Shown here in pieces: positions 42,671 to 52,484 of a stretch of 60,366 nt of DNA (positions are counted from its first letter, which is position 1; each line of letters begins with the position of its first letter). The stretch is from NCBI GenBank assembly GCA_016882265.1, contig VGVB01000014.1, positions 1 through 60,366 on the forward strand, written 5' to 3'. The stretch comes from Gammaproteobacteria bacterium. GTDB taxonomy: Bacteria; Pseudomonadota; Gammaproteobacteria; Steroidobacterales; Steroidobacteraceae. The notes below the pieces were generated by a model. The model searched no databases. It was given only the letters and a program-made list of their open reading frames with translations, and had not been told where the DNA came from. The position numbers were made by a program, and so were the translations under genes.

Positions 42671-43120
42671 ATGGCACGCGGTATCAACAAGGTCATCCTG
42701 ATCGGTCATCTGGGACAGGATCCGCAGAGCCGCGCGATGCCGAGCGGCAAGACGGTCGTGAACCTGCGCCTGGCCACCACCGAACAGTGGCGCGACCGGC
42801 AGACCGGCGAAAACAAGGAAGCCACCGAGTGGCACAACGTGGTGATGTTCGAGCGTCTCGCCGAGATCGCCGCCGAGTACCTGCGCAAGGGCTCGCACGT
42901 CTACGTCGAGGGCCGGCTGCGCACCCGTAAGTGGCAGGATCGCGAAGGCCAGGATCGCTACACGACCGAGATCGTCGCCAACGACATGCAGATGCTCGGC
43001 GGGCGCGGCGGCAGTGCTCCCGGCGGTGCAGCCGAGCGCAGCAACCGCGGCGAGGAGCGCAGCGCCCGTCCGGAGACGGCAGTCGCCGACGAGGCGCTCG
43101 ACGACGACATTCCGTTCTGA
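42671..43120 (+). CDS. ssb: Single-stranded DNA-binding protein
   Basis: SSB coats single-stranded DNA in replication and repair and recruits partners by its C-terminal tip. The 149-residue product has the OB fold starting [18 protein letters not shown], with [20 protein letters not shown] and [18 protein letters not shown] Gly/Ser/Arg linker follows and the acidic tip DDDIPF ends it. AGAGGAG precedes the ATG. Confidence 0.97.
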   Translation: MARGINKVILIGHLGQDPQSRAMPSGKTVVNLRLATTEQWRDRQTGENKEATEWHNVVMFERLAEIAAEYLRKGSHVYVEGRLRTRKWQDREGQDRYTTEIVANDMQMLGGRGGSAPGGAAERSNRGEERSARPETAVADEALDDDIPF

Positions 43121-43122
43121 TT

Positions 43123-43136
43123 CCCGGCCGACCGGG
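43123..43136. terminator. Short hairpin between convergent ssb and cfa
   Basis: CCCGG at 43123-43127 pairs with CCGGG at 43132-43136 around CCGA in the 21-nt gap between two convergent stops. The stem is only 5 bp, so bidirectional termination is a weak inference. Confidence 0.25.
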
Positions 43137-43141
43137 TGCGT

Positions 43142-44254
43142 TCAGCGGGGCGCGACGTAACCGCCGGGCTGGCCGCCGGGCGACAGCACGAGCTGCCAGA
43201 GCTGCGCGCGCCGCGCGCGGAACGAGGCCATTGCCGCGCTCAGCCAGTAGCGCCACATCCGCTGGAAACGCTCGCCGTAGCGGGCGCCGAGAGTCGGCCA
43301 GGCGCGCTCGACGTTGTCCCGCCAGGCCTGCAGCGTGCGGTCGTAGTCGGCGCCGAAATTGTGCCAGTCCTCGATCACGAACAGGCCCTCGAGCGCGCGG
43401 GTGATCTGGGCCGCCGACGGCAGCATCGAGTTCGGAAAGATGTAACGGCTGACCCACGGATCGCCGGCGCGCACTGAGTCGTTGCCGGCGATCGTGTGCA
43501 GCAGGAACAGGCCGCCGTCGGCCAGGTGCCGGCGCACGATGGCGAAGAAGCGGCGGTAGTTGCGCACCCCGACGTGCTCGAACATGCCGATCGAGAAGAT
43601 ACGGTCGTAGCAGCCGTGCAGATCGCGATAGTCCTCGAGGCGGATCTCGACCGGCCAGCCGTGGCACAGCTCCTGCGCGACGCGGGCTTGCTCGGCGGAA
43701 ACCGTGATTCCGGCGCCGGACACGCCATGACGCTCCGCGGCGAAGCGCAGCGCCTCGCCCCAGCCGCAGCCGATGTCGAGCACACGCAACCCTGGCCGCA
43801 GCAGCAGCTTGCGGCAGACCAGGTCGAGCTTGTGTTCCTGCGCCGTGTCGAGGTCGGTCGCGTTGCGCCAGTAGCCGCAGCTGTAGACGAGCCGGCGGCC
43901 GAGCATCGCGCGGTACAGGTCGTTACCGAGATCGTAGTGGCGGCGACCTACTTCGAACGGCCGGCGGCGCGGCAGATTGATCAGACGCGCGACCAGCGCG
44001 GTGCGGGTATCGTCGAAGGTCCGGATCCGCCGGTCGAGTCCGGCTTCGAGCAGGCGGAACAGCAGCCCATCGAGAGCTGTGGCATCCCACCAGCCGTCCA
44101 TGTAGGCCTCGCCCAGACCGAGGGACCCGTGGCCGAGGATGCGCGCGTACAGCCGGCCGTCGTGGACGCGCAGATCCCAGGCCCGGTCGCCGTTCAGGCG
44201 CACGTCCGCCTGCGCCAGCAGGCGCCGCACCCGTTCTTCGAAACGGCCTGGCAC
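43142..44254 (-). CDS. cfa: Cyclopropane-fatty-acyl-phospholipid synthase
   Basis: Cfa methylenates unsaturated acyl chains of membrane phospholipids with S-adenosylmethionine, protecting against acid and stationary-phase stress. The 370-residue product is close to the 382 of E. coli. It has the substrate-domain segment LGLGEAYMDGWWD, then HYDLGNDLYRAMLG, YSCGYW, the SAM motif VLDIGCGWGEALRF, and ISIGMFEHVGVRNYRRFF. The C-terminus is shorter than usual. It is convergent with ssb. Confidence 0.95.
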   Translation of the reverse strand: MPGRFEERVRRLLAQADVRLNGDRAWDLRVHDGRLYARILGHGSLGLGEAYMDGWWDATALDGLLFRLLEAGLDRRIRTFDDTRTALVARLINLPRRRPFEVGRRHYDLGNDLYRAMLGRRLVYSCGYWRNATDLDTAQEHKLDLVCRKLLLRPGLRVLDIGCGWGEALRFAAERHGVSGAGITVSAEQARVAQELCHGWPVEIRLEDYRDLHGCYDRIFSIGMFEHVGVRNYRRFFAIVRRHLADGGLFLLHTIAGNDSVRAGDPWVSRYIFPNSMLPSAAQITRALEGLFVIEDWHNFGADYDRTLQAWRDNVERAWPTLGARYGERFQRMWRYWLSAAMASFRARRAQLWQLVLSPGGQPGGYVAPR

Positions 44255-44404
44255 GACTTTGCTCCGGCGATTCCCGCTGGGACCATGCGGCCCGTTCCCG
44301 GTAGCCGAAGTGTGACCGGCTCGGCTTCCGGAGCCGCCAGATTAAGTCACCATGCCCGACGACCGCCAGCGGATCGCGGGCGGCGGTCCGTTGGAGTGCA
44401 CCGG

Positions 44405-47248
44405 ATGGATGGCGAACCAGAACAAGCTACGGTTCCGGTCTGGCACGGGCGCCTGGCGTCCTGGTTCGGCGAGCCAGCGACCTGGCTCGTGCCGGTGCCG
44501 ATCGTACTGGCGGTTCTGGCGGTGTTCTGGACGCTGCCGTTCGCGGCGGCTCCGGACGCACCGGCCTGGGCTGGCTGGCTGCCGCCGATCGCGCTCGCCA
44601 GCCTCCTGCCGCTGATTCGACGGCTGGCCAGTCTGCCGGATCCCTCCAGGTCGCGCCGGGTCGCCTGGCGCTGGCTTGGTTACGCCATGACCGCGATGGT
44701 GCTGGCCGGGCTGCTCCGTGCGACCATGCCCGCGGCCTGGTCCTGGGCAGCGCCCGCCTCGCTGCTGATCCAGGCCGCAGGCTGCCTGCTGGCCGCCATC
44801 GCTCTGGGGATGCTGTTGCGGGCCGCACTGGCCGACGGCGCGGATCGTGGCTTCGCGCTCGACGCGGCGATTACGGTGCTGTGCTTCGGCGCGCTCCTCG
44901 GGCTGTTCGTTCTGCCCGCCATGATGCGGCCTCCGGTACCCCTGCGGGCCGACGCACTGCCGCCCGAGCTGTTCGCGCTGCTGAACGGCGGGCTGTTACT
45001 GCTCGCGCTGGTCGTGCTCGCGCATCGGGCCCGTGACTCGCACCAGTTTGCCGGGATTCAGTGGATCGCTCTCGCGCTGGTGGCTCTGGCCGGATCCGGG
45101 CTCGTGGCCGCAGGCACGCCGGAGATCGTCCCGCTCCCGGGCAGTGTCGCCGGCCTGCTCGGCATGATCGGTGCCGCCGGCCTGGCGCTGGCGCTGCACG
45201 CGGAGTTCATCCGGCAGATGGATGTCGATGCACAGCCCGCCGCGTCGCCCGCCGACGGCCTGCTCGCCTGGTCAGTACCCTTTGCCGGACTCGGACTGAC
45301 CGGCATCACCGTGTTGCTGCTGCAGTCCGGCCGCCTGGACGAACCCGCCGGGTTGATGTCCGCGGTGTTCTGCACGGCGGTGCTGCTGTTGTTCGTGCGG
45401 CAGCGCCTGGCCGCCGGTGCGGCGGCACGCGATGAAGCCGCGCGCGCGACCAATGCAGCCGAGGCCCGTTTCGCCGCGCTGATCCGTAATTCTGCGGACG
45501 GCGTGGCCATCGTCGCAGCCGACGGCCAGATCCGGTACGCGACGGCCTCGGCCGAGCGGCTCTTCGCGCGGCCGGCCGGTTCGCTGTGCGAACACAGCCT
45601 CGGCGAATTCATCGTCACCGAGGATCGCGAGCGCCTGCATCGCTTCCTGACGGCGGAGCTGGCCGCGGCCGGCAGTACGGCGACCGCGGAAATCCGGCTG
45701 CCGGGGGCGCGCGACCAGAGCCGCGTCGTCGAGATTCTCGGCTCCAACCTTGAAACTGAGCCCGAGGTCGCGGGCCTGCTGCTGAACCTGCGCGATGTGA
45801 CCGAGCGCCGCCGGCTCGAGGACAAGCTGCGGCAGATGGCGCTGCACGACCCGCTGACGATGCTGCCGAACCGGGCACTGTTCCGCGACCGGGCCGAGCA
45901 TGCCCTCGCGGTCGGCCGGCGCGGTCGGAACAGCGTCGCCGTGCTGTTCGTCGACCTCGATAACTTCAAGAAGATCAACGACAGCCTCGGGCACGGCCAG
46001 GGTGACCGGGTGCTGCGCACCACCGCGCAGCGGCTGGTGCAGAGCACGCGCAGCGCGGACACCGTGGCGCGGCTGGGCGGCGACGAGTTCGCTGTGTTGA
46101 TCGAGAACGTCACCGAGCAGCAGCCGGTGCTGGAGATTGCCGGCCGCATCGTGGCTGCGCTCGAGGAGCCATTCAGCTTCCTCGACAGCGATCTGCGGGT
46201 CGCTGCCAGCGTCGGCGTGGCCTTCGCCCGGCCCGGCGCGAGCGTCGAGGAGCTGATGCGCAATGCCGACGTCGCGATGTATGCGGCCAAGTCTCAGGGC
46301 AAGGGCCGCTACGTGGTCTTCCAGGACGAGATGCAGGCCGCCGCGCACCAGCGGCTCGAGGTCGAGACGGAGCTGGCCCGCGCGCTGGCGCAGCAGCAGT
46401 TCCAGCTTCATTACCAGCCGATTGTGGACCTGCAGTCCGGCTACCTGCTCGGCGTCGAGGCCCTGCTGCGCTGGTGCCATCCGCAGCGCGGACTGATCGC
46501 CCCCGCGGAGTTCCTCGGCGTCGCCGAGGATTCCGGGCAGATGATCGGCCTCGGCCGCTGGGTGCTGATGCAGGCCTGCCGCGAGGTCCATGCCTGGCAG
46601 GCGCGCCTGCCGCAGGGCCGGCAGATCCGCCTTGCGGTCAACGTCTCGCCGGCCCAGCTCGAGCAGTCGGACCTGGTCGCCGATCTCGCGCGCGCGCTGC
46701 GCGAGTCGGGCCTGAATCCGGAATGCCTCGTGCTCGAGCTGACCGAGAGCGTGCTGATGCACAACACCGACGAAACGCTGGCGCGGCTCCAGAGGCTCAA
46801 GAAACAGGGCGTGCGGATCGCCATCGACGATTTCGGCACCGGTTATTCGTCGCTGTCGTATCTGCACCGATTCCCGATCGACATCCTGAAGATCGACCGC
46901 TCCTTCGTCGAGCGGCTCTCCGGCCGTGCCGAAAGCGCGGCGCTGGCCCGCGCAATCATTGCCCTCGGCGAAACGCTCGGCCTCGAAGTCGTTGCCGAGG
47001 GCATCGAGTTCGAACACCAGCAGCGTGAGCTGGTCGAACTCGGTTGCGTCGCCGGTCAGGGCTTCTACTATTCGCGGCCGGCGATGCTGCACGAGCTCGA
47101 GTACTCCGTGCACATGACGCGGCGCCGCGAAGTCACCGACACGCTGCCGCCGGGTGGTGCGCGGTTCACGGCGACCGGCCGGTTCCTGCTCAGCGATCTG
47201 CGCAAGCCGGACCCGGATCCGGTCGCGACCGGTACCTTCGGTACCTGA
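44405..47248 (+). CDS. Membrane-bound PAS-GGDEF-EAL cyclic-di-GMP enzyme
   Basis: The protein makes and/or breaks down cyclic di-GMP. The 947-residue product (ATG 44405, with TTGGAG 8 nt upstream) has about nine hydrophobic segments over residues 25-340 and a PAS domain at about 350-465. An intact GGDEF domain (GGDEF at 558-562) precedes an intact EAL domain (EAL at 685-687). The EAL domain keeps its metal and catalytic residues in VNVSPAQLEQ, ELTESVLM, IDDFGTGYSS and VVAEGIE. Both active sites look functional. The N-terminal membrane region matches no sensor family I know. It is divergent from cfa. Confidence 0.92.
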   Translation: MDGEPEQATVPVWHGRLASWFGEPATWLVPVPIVLAVLAVFWTLPFAAAPDAPAWAGWLPPIALASLLPLIRRLASLPDPSRSRRVAWRWLGYAMTAMVLAGLLRATMPAAWSWAAPASLLIQAAGCLLAAIALGMLLRAALADGADRGFALDAAITVLCFGALLGLFVLPAMMRPPVPLRADALPPELFALLNGGLLLLALVVLAHRARDSHQFAGIQWIALALVALAGSGLVAAGTPEIVPLPGSVAGLLGMIGAAGLALALHAEFIRQMDVDAQPAASPADGLLAWSVPFAGLGLTGITVLLLQSGRLDEPAGLMSAVFCTAVLLLFVRQRLAAGAAARDEAARATNAAEARFAALIRNSADGVAIVAADGQIRYATASAERLFARPAGSLCEHSLGEFIVTEDRERLHRFLTAELAAAGSTATAEIRLPGARDQSRVVEILGSNLETEPEVAGLLLNLRDVTERRRLEDKLRQMALHDPLTMLPNRALFRDRAEHALAVGRRGRNSVAVLFVDLDNFKKINDSLGHGQGDRVLRTTAQRLVQSTRSADTVARLGGDEFAVLIENVTEQQPVLEIAGRIVAALEEPFSFLDSDLRVAASVGVAFARPGASVEELMRNADVAMYAAKSQGKGRYVVFQDEMQAAAHQRLEVETELARALAQQQFQLHYQPIVDLQSGYLLGVEALLRWCHPQRGLIAPAEFLGVAEDSGQMIGLGRWVLMQACREVHAWQARLPQGRQIRLAVNVSPAQLEQSDLVADLARALRESGLNPECLVLELTESVLMHNTDETLARLQRLKKQGVRIAIDDFGTGYSSLSYLHRFPIDILKIDRSFVERLSGRAESAALARAIIALGETLGLEVVAEGIEFEHQQRELVELGCVAGQGFYYSRPAMLHELEYSVHMTRRREVTDTLPPGGARFTATGRFLLSDLRKPDPDPVATGTFGT

Positions 47249-47377
47249 ATAAGAGCTGCTGAATCAGTCGGTTACGTTGCCTCTCCGGGTCCGGGGCGGG
47301 CGACAGGCCGCTTCATACCCAAGCCGGAAACCGGTAACCTAGTCGCCCTTTCCCCGGGCGGGCCTGTTGATCCGAGC

Positions 47378-48703
47378 ATGGCTGGGCGGCTGCATATCAC
47401 GACTCTCGGTTGCCAGATGAACGAATACGACTCGGGGCGCATGGCTGACCTGCTGCGCAGCGAGTCCGGCCTCGAGACGACCGCCGACCCGGAGCAGGCC
47501 GACGTGCTGCTGCTCAACACCTGTTCGGTGCGCGAAAAGGCCCAGGAAAAAGTGTTTTCGCTGCTCGGGCGCTGGCGGCGCCTCAAGCAGCGGCGCCCGG
47601 ATCTCGTGATCGGAGTCGGCGGTTGTGTCGCCAGCCAGGAGGGCGAGGCGATCCTGCAACGGGCGCCGTTCGTAGACCTCGTGTTCGGGCCGCAGACGAT
47701 CCACCGCCTGCCGGGCATGATCGAGCAGCTCCGCGCCAGCGGCCGCGCGCAGGTGGACGTGTCGTTCCCGGAAATCGAGAAGTTCGATCGGCTGCCCGAA
47801 CCCCGGGTCGCCGGAGCGGCGGCCTTCGTCTCGATCATGGAAGGCTGCAGCCGCTTCTGCAGCTACTGCATCGTGCCGTTCACGCGCGGCGCCGAGATCA
47901 GCCGGCCGTTCGCCCAGGTACTGGCCGAGGTCGAAGGGCTGCTCGACGGCGGTGTGCGCGAGGTGACGCTGCTCGGCCAGAACGTCAACGCCTGGCGCGG
48001 CGCGCTGCCCGGCGGCGGCCACGGCGATCTGGCGACGCTGATCCGGCATCTGGCCCGGCTCAACGGACTCGAGCGGCTGCGCTTCACGACCTCGCACCCG
48101 CTGGAATTCGGCGACGCGCTGATCGACGCCTATGCCGAAGTGCCGCAGCTCGCCGATTACCTGCACCTGCCGGTGCAGAGCGGCTCGGACCGCATCCTGG
48201 CGCTGATGCAGCGCGGCTACACGCGGCTCGAATACCGGCACAAGGTCCGGCGGCTGCGCGCGGTGCGGCCGCAGCTCAGCCTGTCCTCGGACTTCATCGT
48301 CGGCTTTCCCGGTGAGACCGAAGCGGACTTCCGCCAGACGCTGGAGCTGATTGCCGAGGTCGGCTTCGACCAGTCCTTCAGCTTCGTCTACAGCGCGCGG
48401 CCCGGCACTCCGGCGGCGAACCTGCCGGACGTGGTACCGCGGGAGCTGGCGCTGGAGCGTCTGGCGCGGCTGCAGGAGCGCGTCGACGGGCAGGCCCGGA
48501 CGATCAGCGCGGCGATGGTCGGCAGCGTGCAGCGGGTGCTGGTCGAGCGCCCCGCACGGCGCAACCCGCGCCAGCTCGCCGGTCGCACCAGCAACATGCG
48601 CTGGGTCAACTTCGATGGGCCGGCGGGACTCGTCCACCGGTTCGTGGACGTGCACATCACGGAGGCGCTGCCGAACTCGTTGCGCGGCCGGCTGGTCGCT
48701 TGA
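47378..48703 (+). CDS. miaB: tRNA-2-methylthio-N6-dimethylallyladenosine synthase
   Basis: MiaB adds the methylthio group to i6A37 of tRNAs reading UNN codons. The 441-residue product has three domains. The UPF0004 domain starts [16 protein letters not shown], with cysteines in NTCSV and GGCVA. The radical SAM core has CSRFCSYC (C157, C161, C164). A C-terminal TRAM domain follows. NVNAW replaces the more common NVNAY. It overlaps the start of the PhoH-like gene and leads the ybeZYX-lnt group. Confidence 0.96.
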   Translation: MAGRLHITTLGCQMNEYDSGRMADLLRSESGLETTADPEQADVLLLNTCSVREKAQEKVFSLLGRWRRLKQRRPDLVIGVGGCVASQEGEAILQRAPFVDLVFGPQTIHRLPGMIEQLRASGRAQVDVSFPEIEKFDRLPEPRVAGAAAFVSIMEGCSRFCSYCIVPFTRGAEISRPFAQVLAEVEGLLDGGVREVTLLGQNVNAWRGALPGGGHGDLATLIRHLARLNGLERLRFTTSHPLEFGDALIDAYAEVPQLADYLHLPVQSGSDRILALMQRGYTRLEYRHKVRRLRAVRPQLSLSSDFIVGFPGETEADFRQTLELIAEVGFDQSFSFVYSARPGTPAANLPDVVPRELALERLARLQERVDGQARTISAAMVGSVQRVLVERPARRNPRQLAGRTSNMRWVNFDGPAGLVHRFVDVHITEALPNSLRGRLVA

Positions 48704-49659
48704 ACAGCGTGCCGGAATCGATCGTGGACTTTACCGGCGCCGACAACGCGCGGCTGGCGGGGCTCTGTGGTCCGCTGGATGAGAACCTGCGTCAGCTCGA
48801 GGAGCGGCTCGGCCTCGAGATCCGGCGGCGGGCCACGCGCTTTGCGCTGCACGGCGCGAACGCCGCGGGGGGCGCGGCGGTGCTGCGCCGGCTGTTCGAG
48901 CGCTCGGCCTCCGGCGCCGTCGCGCCCGAGGACGTGCACCTCGCGATCCAGGAGGCGGGGATGGGCGGCGAGCCGGCCGGCGACGACCTCGCTGTGCAGA
49001 CCGTGCGCGGGCGCATCCTCGCGCGCGGACCGAACCAGCAGGAATACCTGCGCCAGATCCGCTCCGGCGACCTGACCTTCGGCGTCGGCCCGGCCGGTAC
49101 CGGCAAGACCTACCTCGCGGTCGCCTGTGCGGTGGAAGCGCTGCAGCGCGACCAGGTGCGGCGCATCGTGCTGGTGCGCCCGGCGGTCGAAGCCGGCGAG
49201 CGCCTCGGTTTCCTGCCGGGCGACCTGTCGCAGAAGGTGGACCCGTACCTGCGGCCGATGTACGACGCGCTGTACGAGATGATCGGCTTCGATCGTGTCG
49301 CGCGGTTGCTCGAACGCGCGGTCATCGAGATCGCGCCGCTGGCGTTCATGCGCGGGCGCACGCTGAACGAAGCCTTCATCATCCTCGACGAGGCGCAGAA
49401 CACGACCGTCGAACAGATCAAGATGTTCCTGACCCGCATCGGTTTCGGCTCGCGCGCGGTCGTGACCGGCGACATCACCCAGACCGACCTGCCGGCGCAC
49501 CGCCAGTCCGGGCTGCGCCACGCGCTGGAGGTGCTCGGCGGGGTGCCGGGGATCGCGGTCACGCGCTTCACCGCGCGCGACGTCGTGCGCCATCCGCTGG
49601 TGCAGGCGATCGTCGAGGCCTATGAGCGGGCGGCGCGCGGGGCGGATCGTGAGCCTTGA
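48700..49659 (+). CDS. ybeZ: PhoH-family ATPase YbeZ
   Basis: YbeZ is a PhoH-like ATPase that partners YbeY in rRNA processing. The 319-residue product has the N-terminal KH-like region ([25 protein letters not shown]), Walker A GPAGTGKT at 130-137, [13 protein letters not shown] as Walker B and [12 protein letters not shown]. The start is uncertain: TTG 48700 overlaps the miaB stop, and GTG 48709 is nearly as good. Confidence 0.93.
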   Translation: MNSVPESIVDFTGADNARLAGLCGPLDENLRQLEERLGLEIRRRATRFALHGANAAGGAAVLRRLFERSASGAVAPEDVHLAIQEAGMGGEPAGDDLAVQTVRGRILARGPNQQEYLRQIRSGDLTFGVGPAGTGKTYLAVACAVEALQRDQVRRIVLVRPAVEAGERLGFLPGDLSQKVDPYLRPMYDALYEMIGFDRVARLLERAVIEIAPLAFMRGRTLNEAFIILDEAQNTTVEQIKMFLTRIGFGSRAVVTGDITQTDLPAHRQSGLRHALEVLGGVPGIAVTRFTARDVVRHPLVQAIVEAYERAARGADREP

Positions 49660-50095
49660 GGTCGTACTGCGCTATCGGACCCGCCGGCCCTGGGCGCCGG
49701 GGCCGGGACCGCTGCGCGCGTGGGCGCGCCTCGCGGCCGGCCGCTGCAGCGGCGAGCTCGGCATTCGCATCGTCGGCCGCGCCGAGAGCCGCGCGCTGAA
49801 CGCCCGCTATCGCGGGCGCGATGCGCCGACCAACGTGCTGTCGTTCCCGATGTCGCCGGAACCGGGGCCGCACCGCCGGCTGCTCGGCGACCTCGTCGTC
49901 TGTGCGCCGCTGGCGGCGCGCGAGGCGCGCGCCGGGCGCCAGTCGCTGCGCGCGCACTGGGCCCACCTCGTGATCCACGGCACGCTGCACCTGCTCGGCT
50001 ACGACCATGAAGGCGACGCGGACGCCCGGCGCATGGAGCGCCGCGAATGCGAATTGCTGGCGCGGCTCGGTCTGCCGGATCCGTACGGAGGCTGA
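49649..50095 (+). CDS. ybeY: Endoribonuclease YbeY
   Basis: YbeY is a zinc endoribonuclease for 16S rRNA 3' maturation and ribosome quality control. GTG 49649 gives 148 residues with the family start SLEVVLRYR and an 11-nt overlap with ybeZ; ATG 49622 would add nine basic residues. RYRGRDAPTNVLSFP and the zinc motif HGTLHLLGYDH (H110, H114, H120) are diagnostic. Confidence 0.94.
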   Translation: MSLEVVLRYRTRRPWAPGPGPLRAWARLAAGRCSGELGIRIVGRAESRALNARYRGRDAPTNVLSFPMSPEPGPHRRLLGDLVVCAPLAAREARAGRQSLRAHWAHLVIHGTLHLLGYDHEGDADARRMERRECELLARLGLPDPYGG

Positions 50096-50099
50096 GGCG

Positions 50100-50954
50100 A
50101 TGCGCTGGCTGAACCGGCTGCGGGAGGAATGGCGGCGGCTGAGCCGGCGGGATCCGCGCGATCGCGCTGAACTGGTCGACGTGCTGCGCGACGCGTCGCG
50201 CCGCGGCGTGCTCGACGCCGATGCGCTGGCGATGATCGAGGGCGTGCTCGACGTCGCCGACCTGCAGGTGCGCGACATCATGGTGCCGCGCTCGCGCATG
50301 ATCGTGCTGGAACGCGCTGCGGCCCCGGACGAGTCGCTGCGGCTGGTCGTCGAGTCCGGGCACTCGCGCTTCCCGGTGATCGGTGACGACCGCGATCAGG
50401 TAGCCGGCATCCTGCTGGCCAAGGACCTGCTGCGCGGTTACGCGCAGGGGCGCCCCGGCCCGCTCGCGATCGCCGACTACCTGCGGCCCGCTTCGTTCGT
50501 GCCGGAGAGCAAACGCCTGAACGTGCTGCTGAAGGAATTCCGCGCCAGCCGCCGGCACATGGCCATCGTCGTCGACGAATACGGCGGCGTGTCCGGCCTC
50601 GTGACCATCGAGGATGTCATCGAGGAGATCGTCGGCGAAATCGCCGACGAATACGACGTGGTCGAAGACCAGACCATCCGTCGCGAGGGCGAGCGGCAGT
50701 TCACCGTGCTGGCGGCGACGCCGGTGGCCGAGTTCAACGACTACTTCGCTACGCACTTCAGCGAAGAGCAGTACGACACGATCGGCGGCCTGGTGATGCA
50801 CGAGTTCGGGCGCCTGCCGCGCCGCGGCGAGTCGGTGCTGCTCGACAGCCACGAGTTCCGCGTCCTGCGCGCCGATCGCCGGCGCATCGACCAGTTGCGC
50901 GTCACCACTCCCGCGCCGGTACCGATGCACGCTGGCGAGGCGGGCAGCGGCTGA
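50100..50954 (+). CDS. ybeX: CBS-domain protein YbeX (CorC)
   Basis: YbeX/CorC is linked to magnesium/cobalt efflux and, in recent work, to ribosome metabolism. The 284-residue product has VRDIMVPRSRMIVLE leading into two CBS domains (about 60-185) with SGHSRFPVIGDDRDQVAGIL and VVDEYGGVSGLVTIEDVIEEIVGEI. A CorC_HlyC C-terminal domain at about 200-270 carries the EEQYDTIGGLVMHEFGRLP segment in part. It is 4 nt after ybeY and abuts lnt. Confidence 0.94.
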   Translation: MRWLNRLREEWRRLSRRDPRDRAELVDVLRDASRRGVLDADALAMIEGVLDVADLQVRDIMVPRSRMIVLERAAAPDESLRLVVESGHSRFPVIGDDRDQVAGILLAKDLLRGYAQGRPGPLAIADYLRPASFVPESKRLNVLLKEFRASRRHMAIVVDEYGGVSGLVTIEDVIEEIVGEIADEYDVVEDQTIRREGERQFTVLAATPVAEFNDYFATHFSEEQYDTIGGLVMHEFGRLPRRGESVLLDSHEFRVLRADRRRIDQLRVTTPAPVPMHAGEAGSG

Positions 50955-52484
50955 ATGCCCGCCGCGGGCGCGATACCGGCGGCATGGCAACGCCACGGCG
51001 GCTGGCTGGCCGCATTGGCCGGTGCCGCGACCGTGTTCGCCTTCGCACCGTGGGGCTACACGCCGCTCGCGGTGCTGGGCCCGGCGCTGCTGATGCTGCT
51101 GTGGGACGACGCCACGCCGCGTGCGGCGTTCCGGCTGGGGCTGCTGTGGGCCGCGGGACTGTTCCTGGCCGGGAGCTGGTGGCTGTACGTCGCGATCCAC
51201 GACTTCGGCCAAGCGCCAGCCTGGCTCGCGCTGCTGCTGCTCGCCGGCCTCGTCGCGATCATGGCCTGTTACTACGGGTTGCTCGGCTGGCTGACCCTGC
51301 GCTGCGGGCCGCCGGCGGGTGCGTGGCGCTGGCTGCTGCTGTGGCCGGCCGGCTGGACGGTCATAGAATGGCTGCGCGGCTGGCTGTTCACCGGTTTCCC
51401 GTGGCTCGAGGTCGGCTACGCCCACAGTGACGACTGGCTGATGGCGCTGGCGCCGCTCGGCGGCGTGCACCTGACGACACTCGCGAGCGCACTGACTGCC
51501 GGCGCCGTGGTGGCGCTGCTGCGTGGCGGCTGGCGCGAGCGCTGGCTGGCCGCGTCGGTCGTCGCGCTGCTGTGGGGCGGCGCGGCACTGCTGTCGCGCA
51601 CGCCATGGACCGTCCCGGCCGGCGCGGAGCTCAGCGTCGCGCTGCTGCAGGGCGCCGTGCCGCAGGACCAGAAATGGCAGCAGGAGAACCGCGTCGCGAC
51701 GCTGGAACTGTACCGGCGGCTCAACCGTGAAGCGCTCGGCCATCGTCTGATCGTCTGGCCCGAGGCCGCGCTGCCGGTGCTCGCGCACGAGGCCGACGAC
51801 TATCTCGCCGCGGTCGGGGCCGAGTCGCGCGCGCGCGGTTCGGACCTGCTGATCGGCCTGCTGCGCTATGAACGCGACGGCGGGCGCGTCTACAACGGCC
51901 TGCTCGCGCTCACGGCGGGAGGCAGTGGCTGGTACGACAAGCGACGGCTGGTTCCGTTCGGCGAGTTCTTCCCGGTACCGGCGTTCGTCCGGCGCTGGCT
52001 GCGGTTGATGAGCCTGCCGTACTACGACATGAGCGCCGGCGCTGCGGATCAGCCGCCGCTGGCGGTGGCCGGGCAGAAGGTCGGCGCAACGATTTGCTAC
52101 GAGGATGCCTGGGGCAATCTGCAGCGGGCCGTGCTCGGCGAGGCGACGCTGCTGGTCAACGTCACCAACAACGCCTGGTTCGGGGATTCGGCGGCGCCGC
52201 ACCAGCAGTTGCAGATGGCGCGCTTCCGCGCCCGCGAGGCCGGGCGCTGGCTGGTGCGCGCGACCAGCAACGGCGTCACCGCAATCCTCGGTCCGGACGG
52301 GCAGGTCGCGGCCCGCGCGCCGCAGTTCCAGCCGGCCGTACTCAGCGGGAAGATCCAGCCGCTCACCGGCCTGACGCCGTACGCGCGCCATGGTGACTGG
52401 CCGGTGCTGGCACTCGCGCTGGCCCTATGCGCGGCGGCGCTGGCCTCGGGTATGCTGCGCCGTCGAGCCCGGCAGCCGGAATGA
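50955..52484 (+). CDS. lnt: Apolipoprotein N-acyltransferase
   Basis: Lnt adds the third acyl chain to lipoproteins in the inner membrane. The 509-residue product has about six N-terminal membrane helices, then a nitrilase-like periplasmic domain with the full catalytic triad: E270 in WPEAALP, K329 in [11 protein letters not shown] and C381 in ICYEDAW. The C-terminal helix lies at about 478-500. ATGA overlap joins it to leuS. The two putative lipoproteins and LptE of this window would be substrates. Confidence 0.96.
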   Translation: MPAAGAIPAAWQRHGGWLAALAGAATVFAFAPWGYTPLAVLGPALLMLLWDDATPRAAFRLGLLWAAGLFLAGSWWLYVAIHDFGQAPAWLALLLLAGLVAIMACYYGLLGWLTLRCGPPAGAWRWLLLWPAGWTVIEWLRGWLFTGFPWLEVGYAHSDDWLMALAPLGGVHLTTLASALTAGAVVALLRGGWRERWLAASVVALLWGGAALLSRTPWTVPAGAELSVALLQGAVPQDQKWQQENRVATLELYRRLNREALGHRLIVWPEAALPVLAHEADDYLAAVGAESRARGSDLLIGLLRYERDGGRVYNGLLALTAGGSGWYDKRRLVPFGEFFPVPAFVRRWLRLMSLPYYDMSAGAADQPPLAVAGQKVGATICYEDAWGNLQRAVLGEATLLVNVTNNAWFGDSAAPHQQLQMARFRAREAGRWLVRATSNGVTAILGPDGQVAARAPQFQPAVLSGKIQPLTGLTPYARHGDWPVLALALALCAAALASGMLRRRARQPE

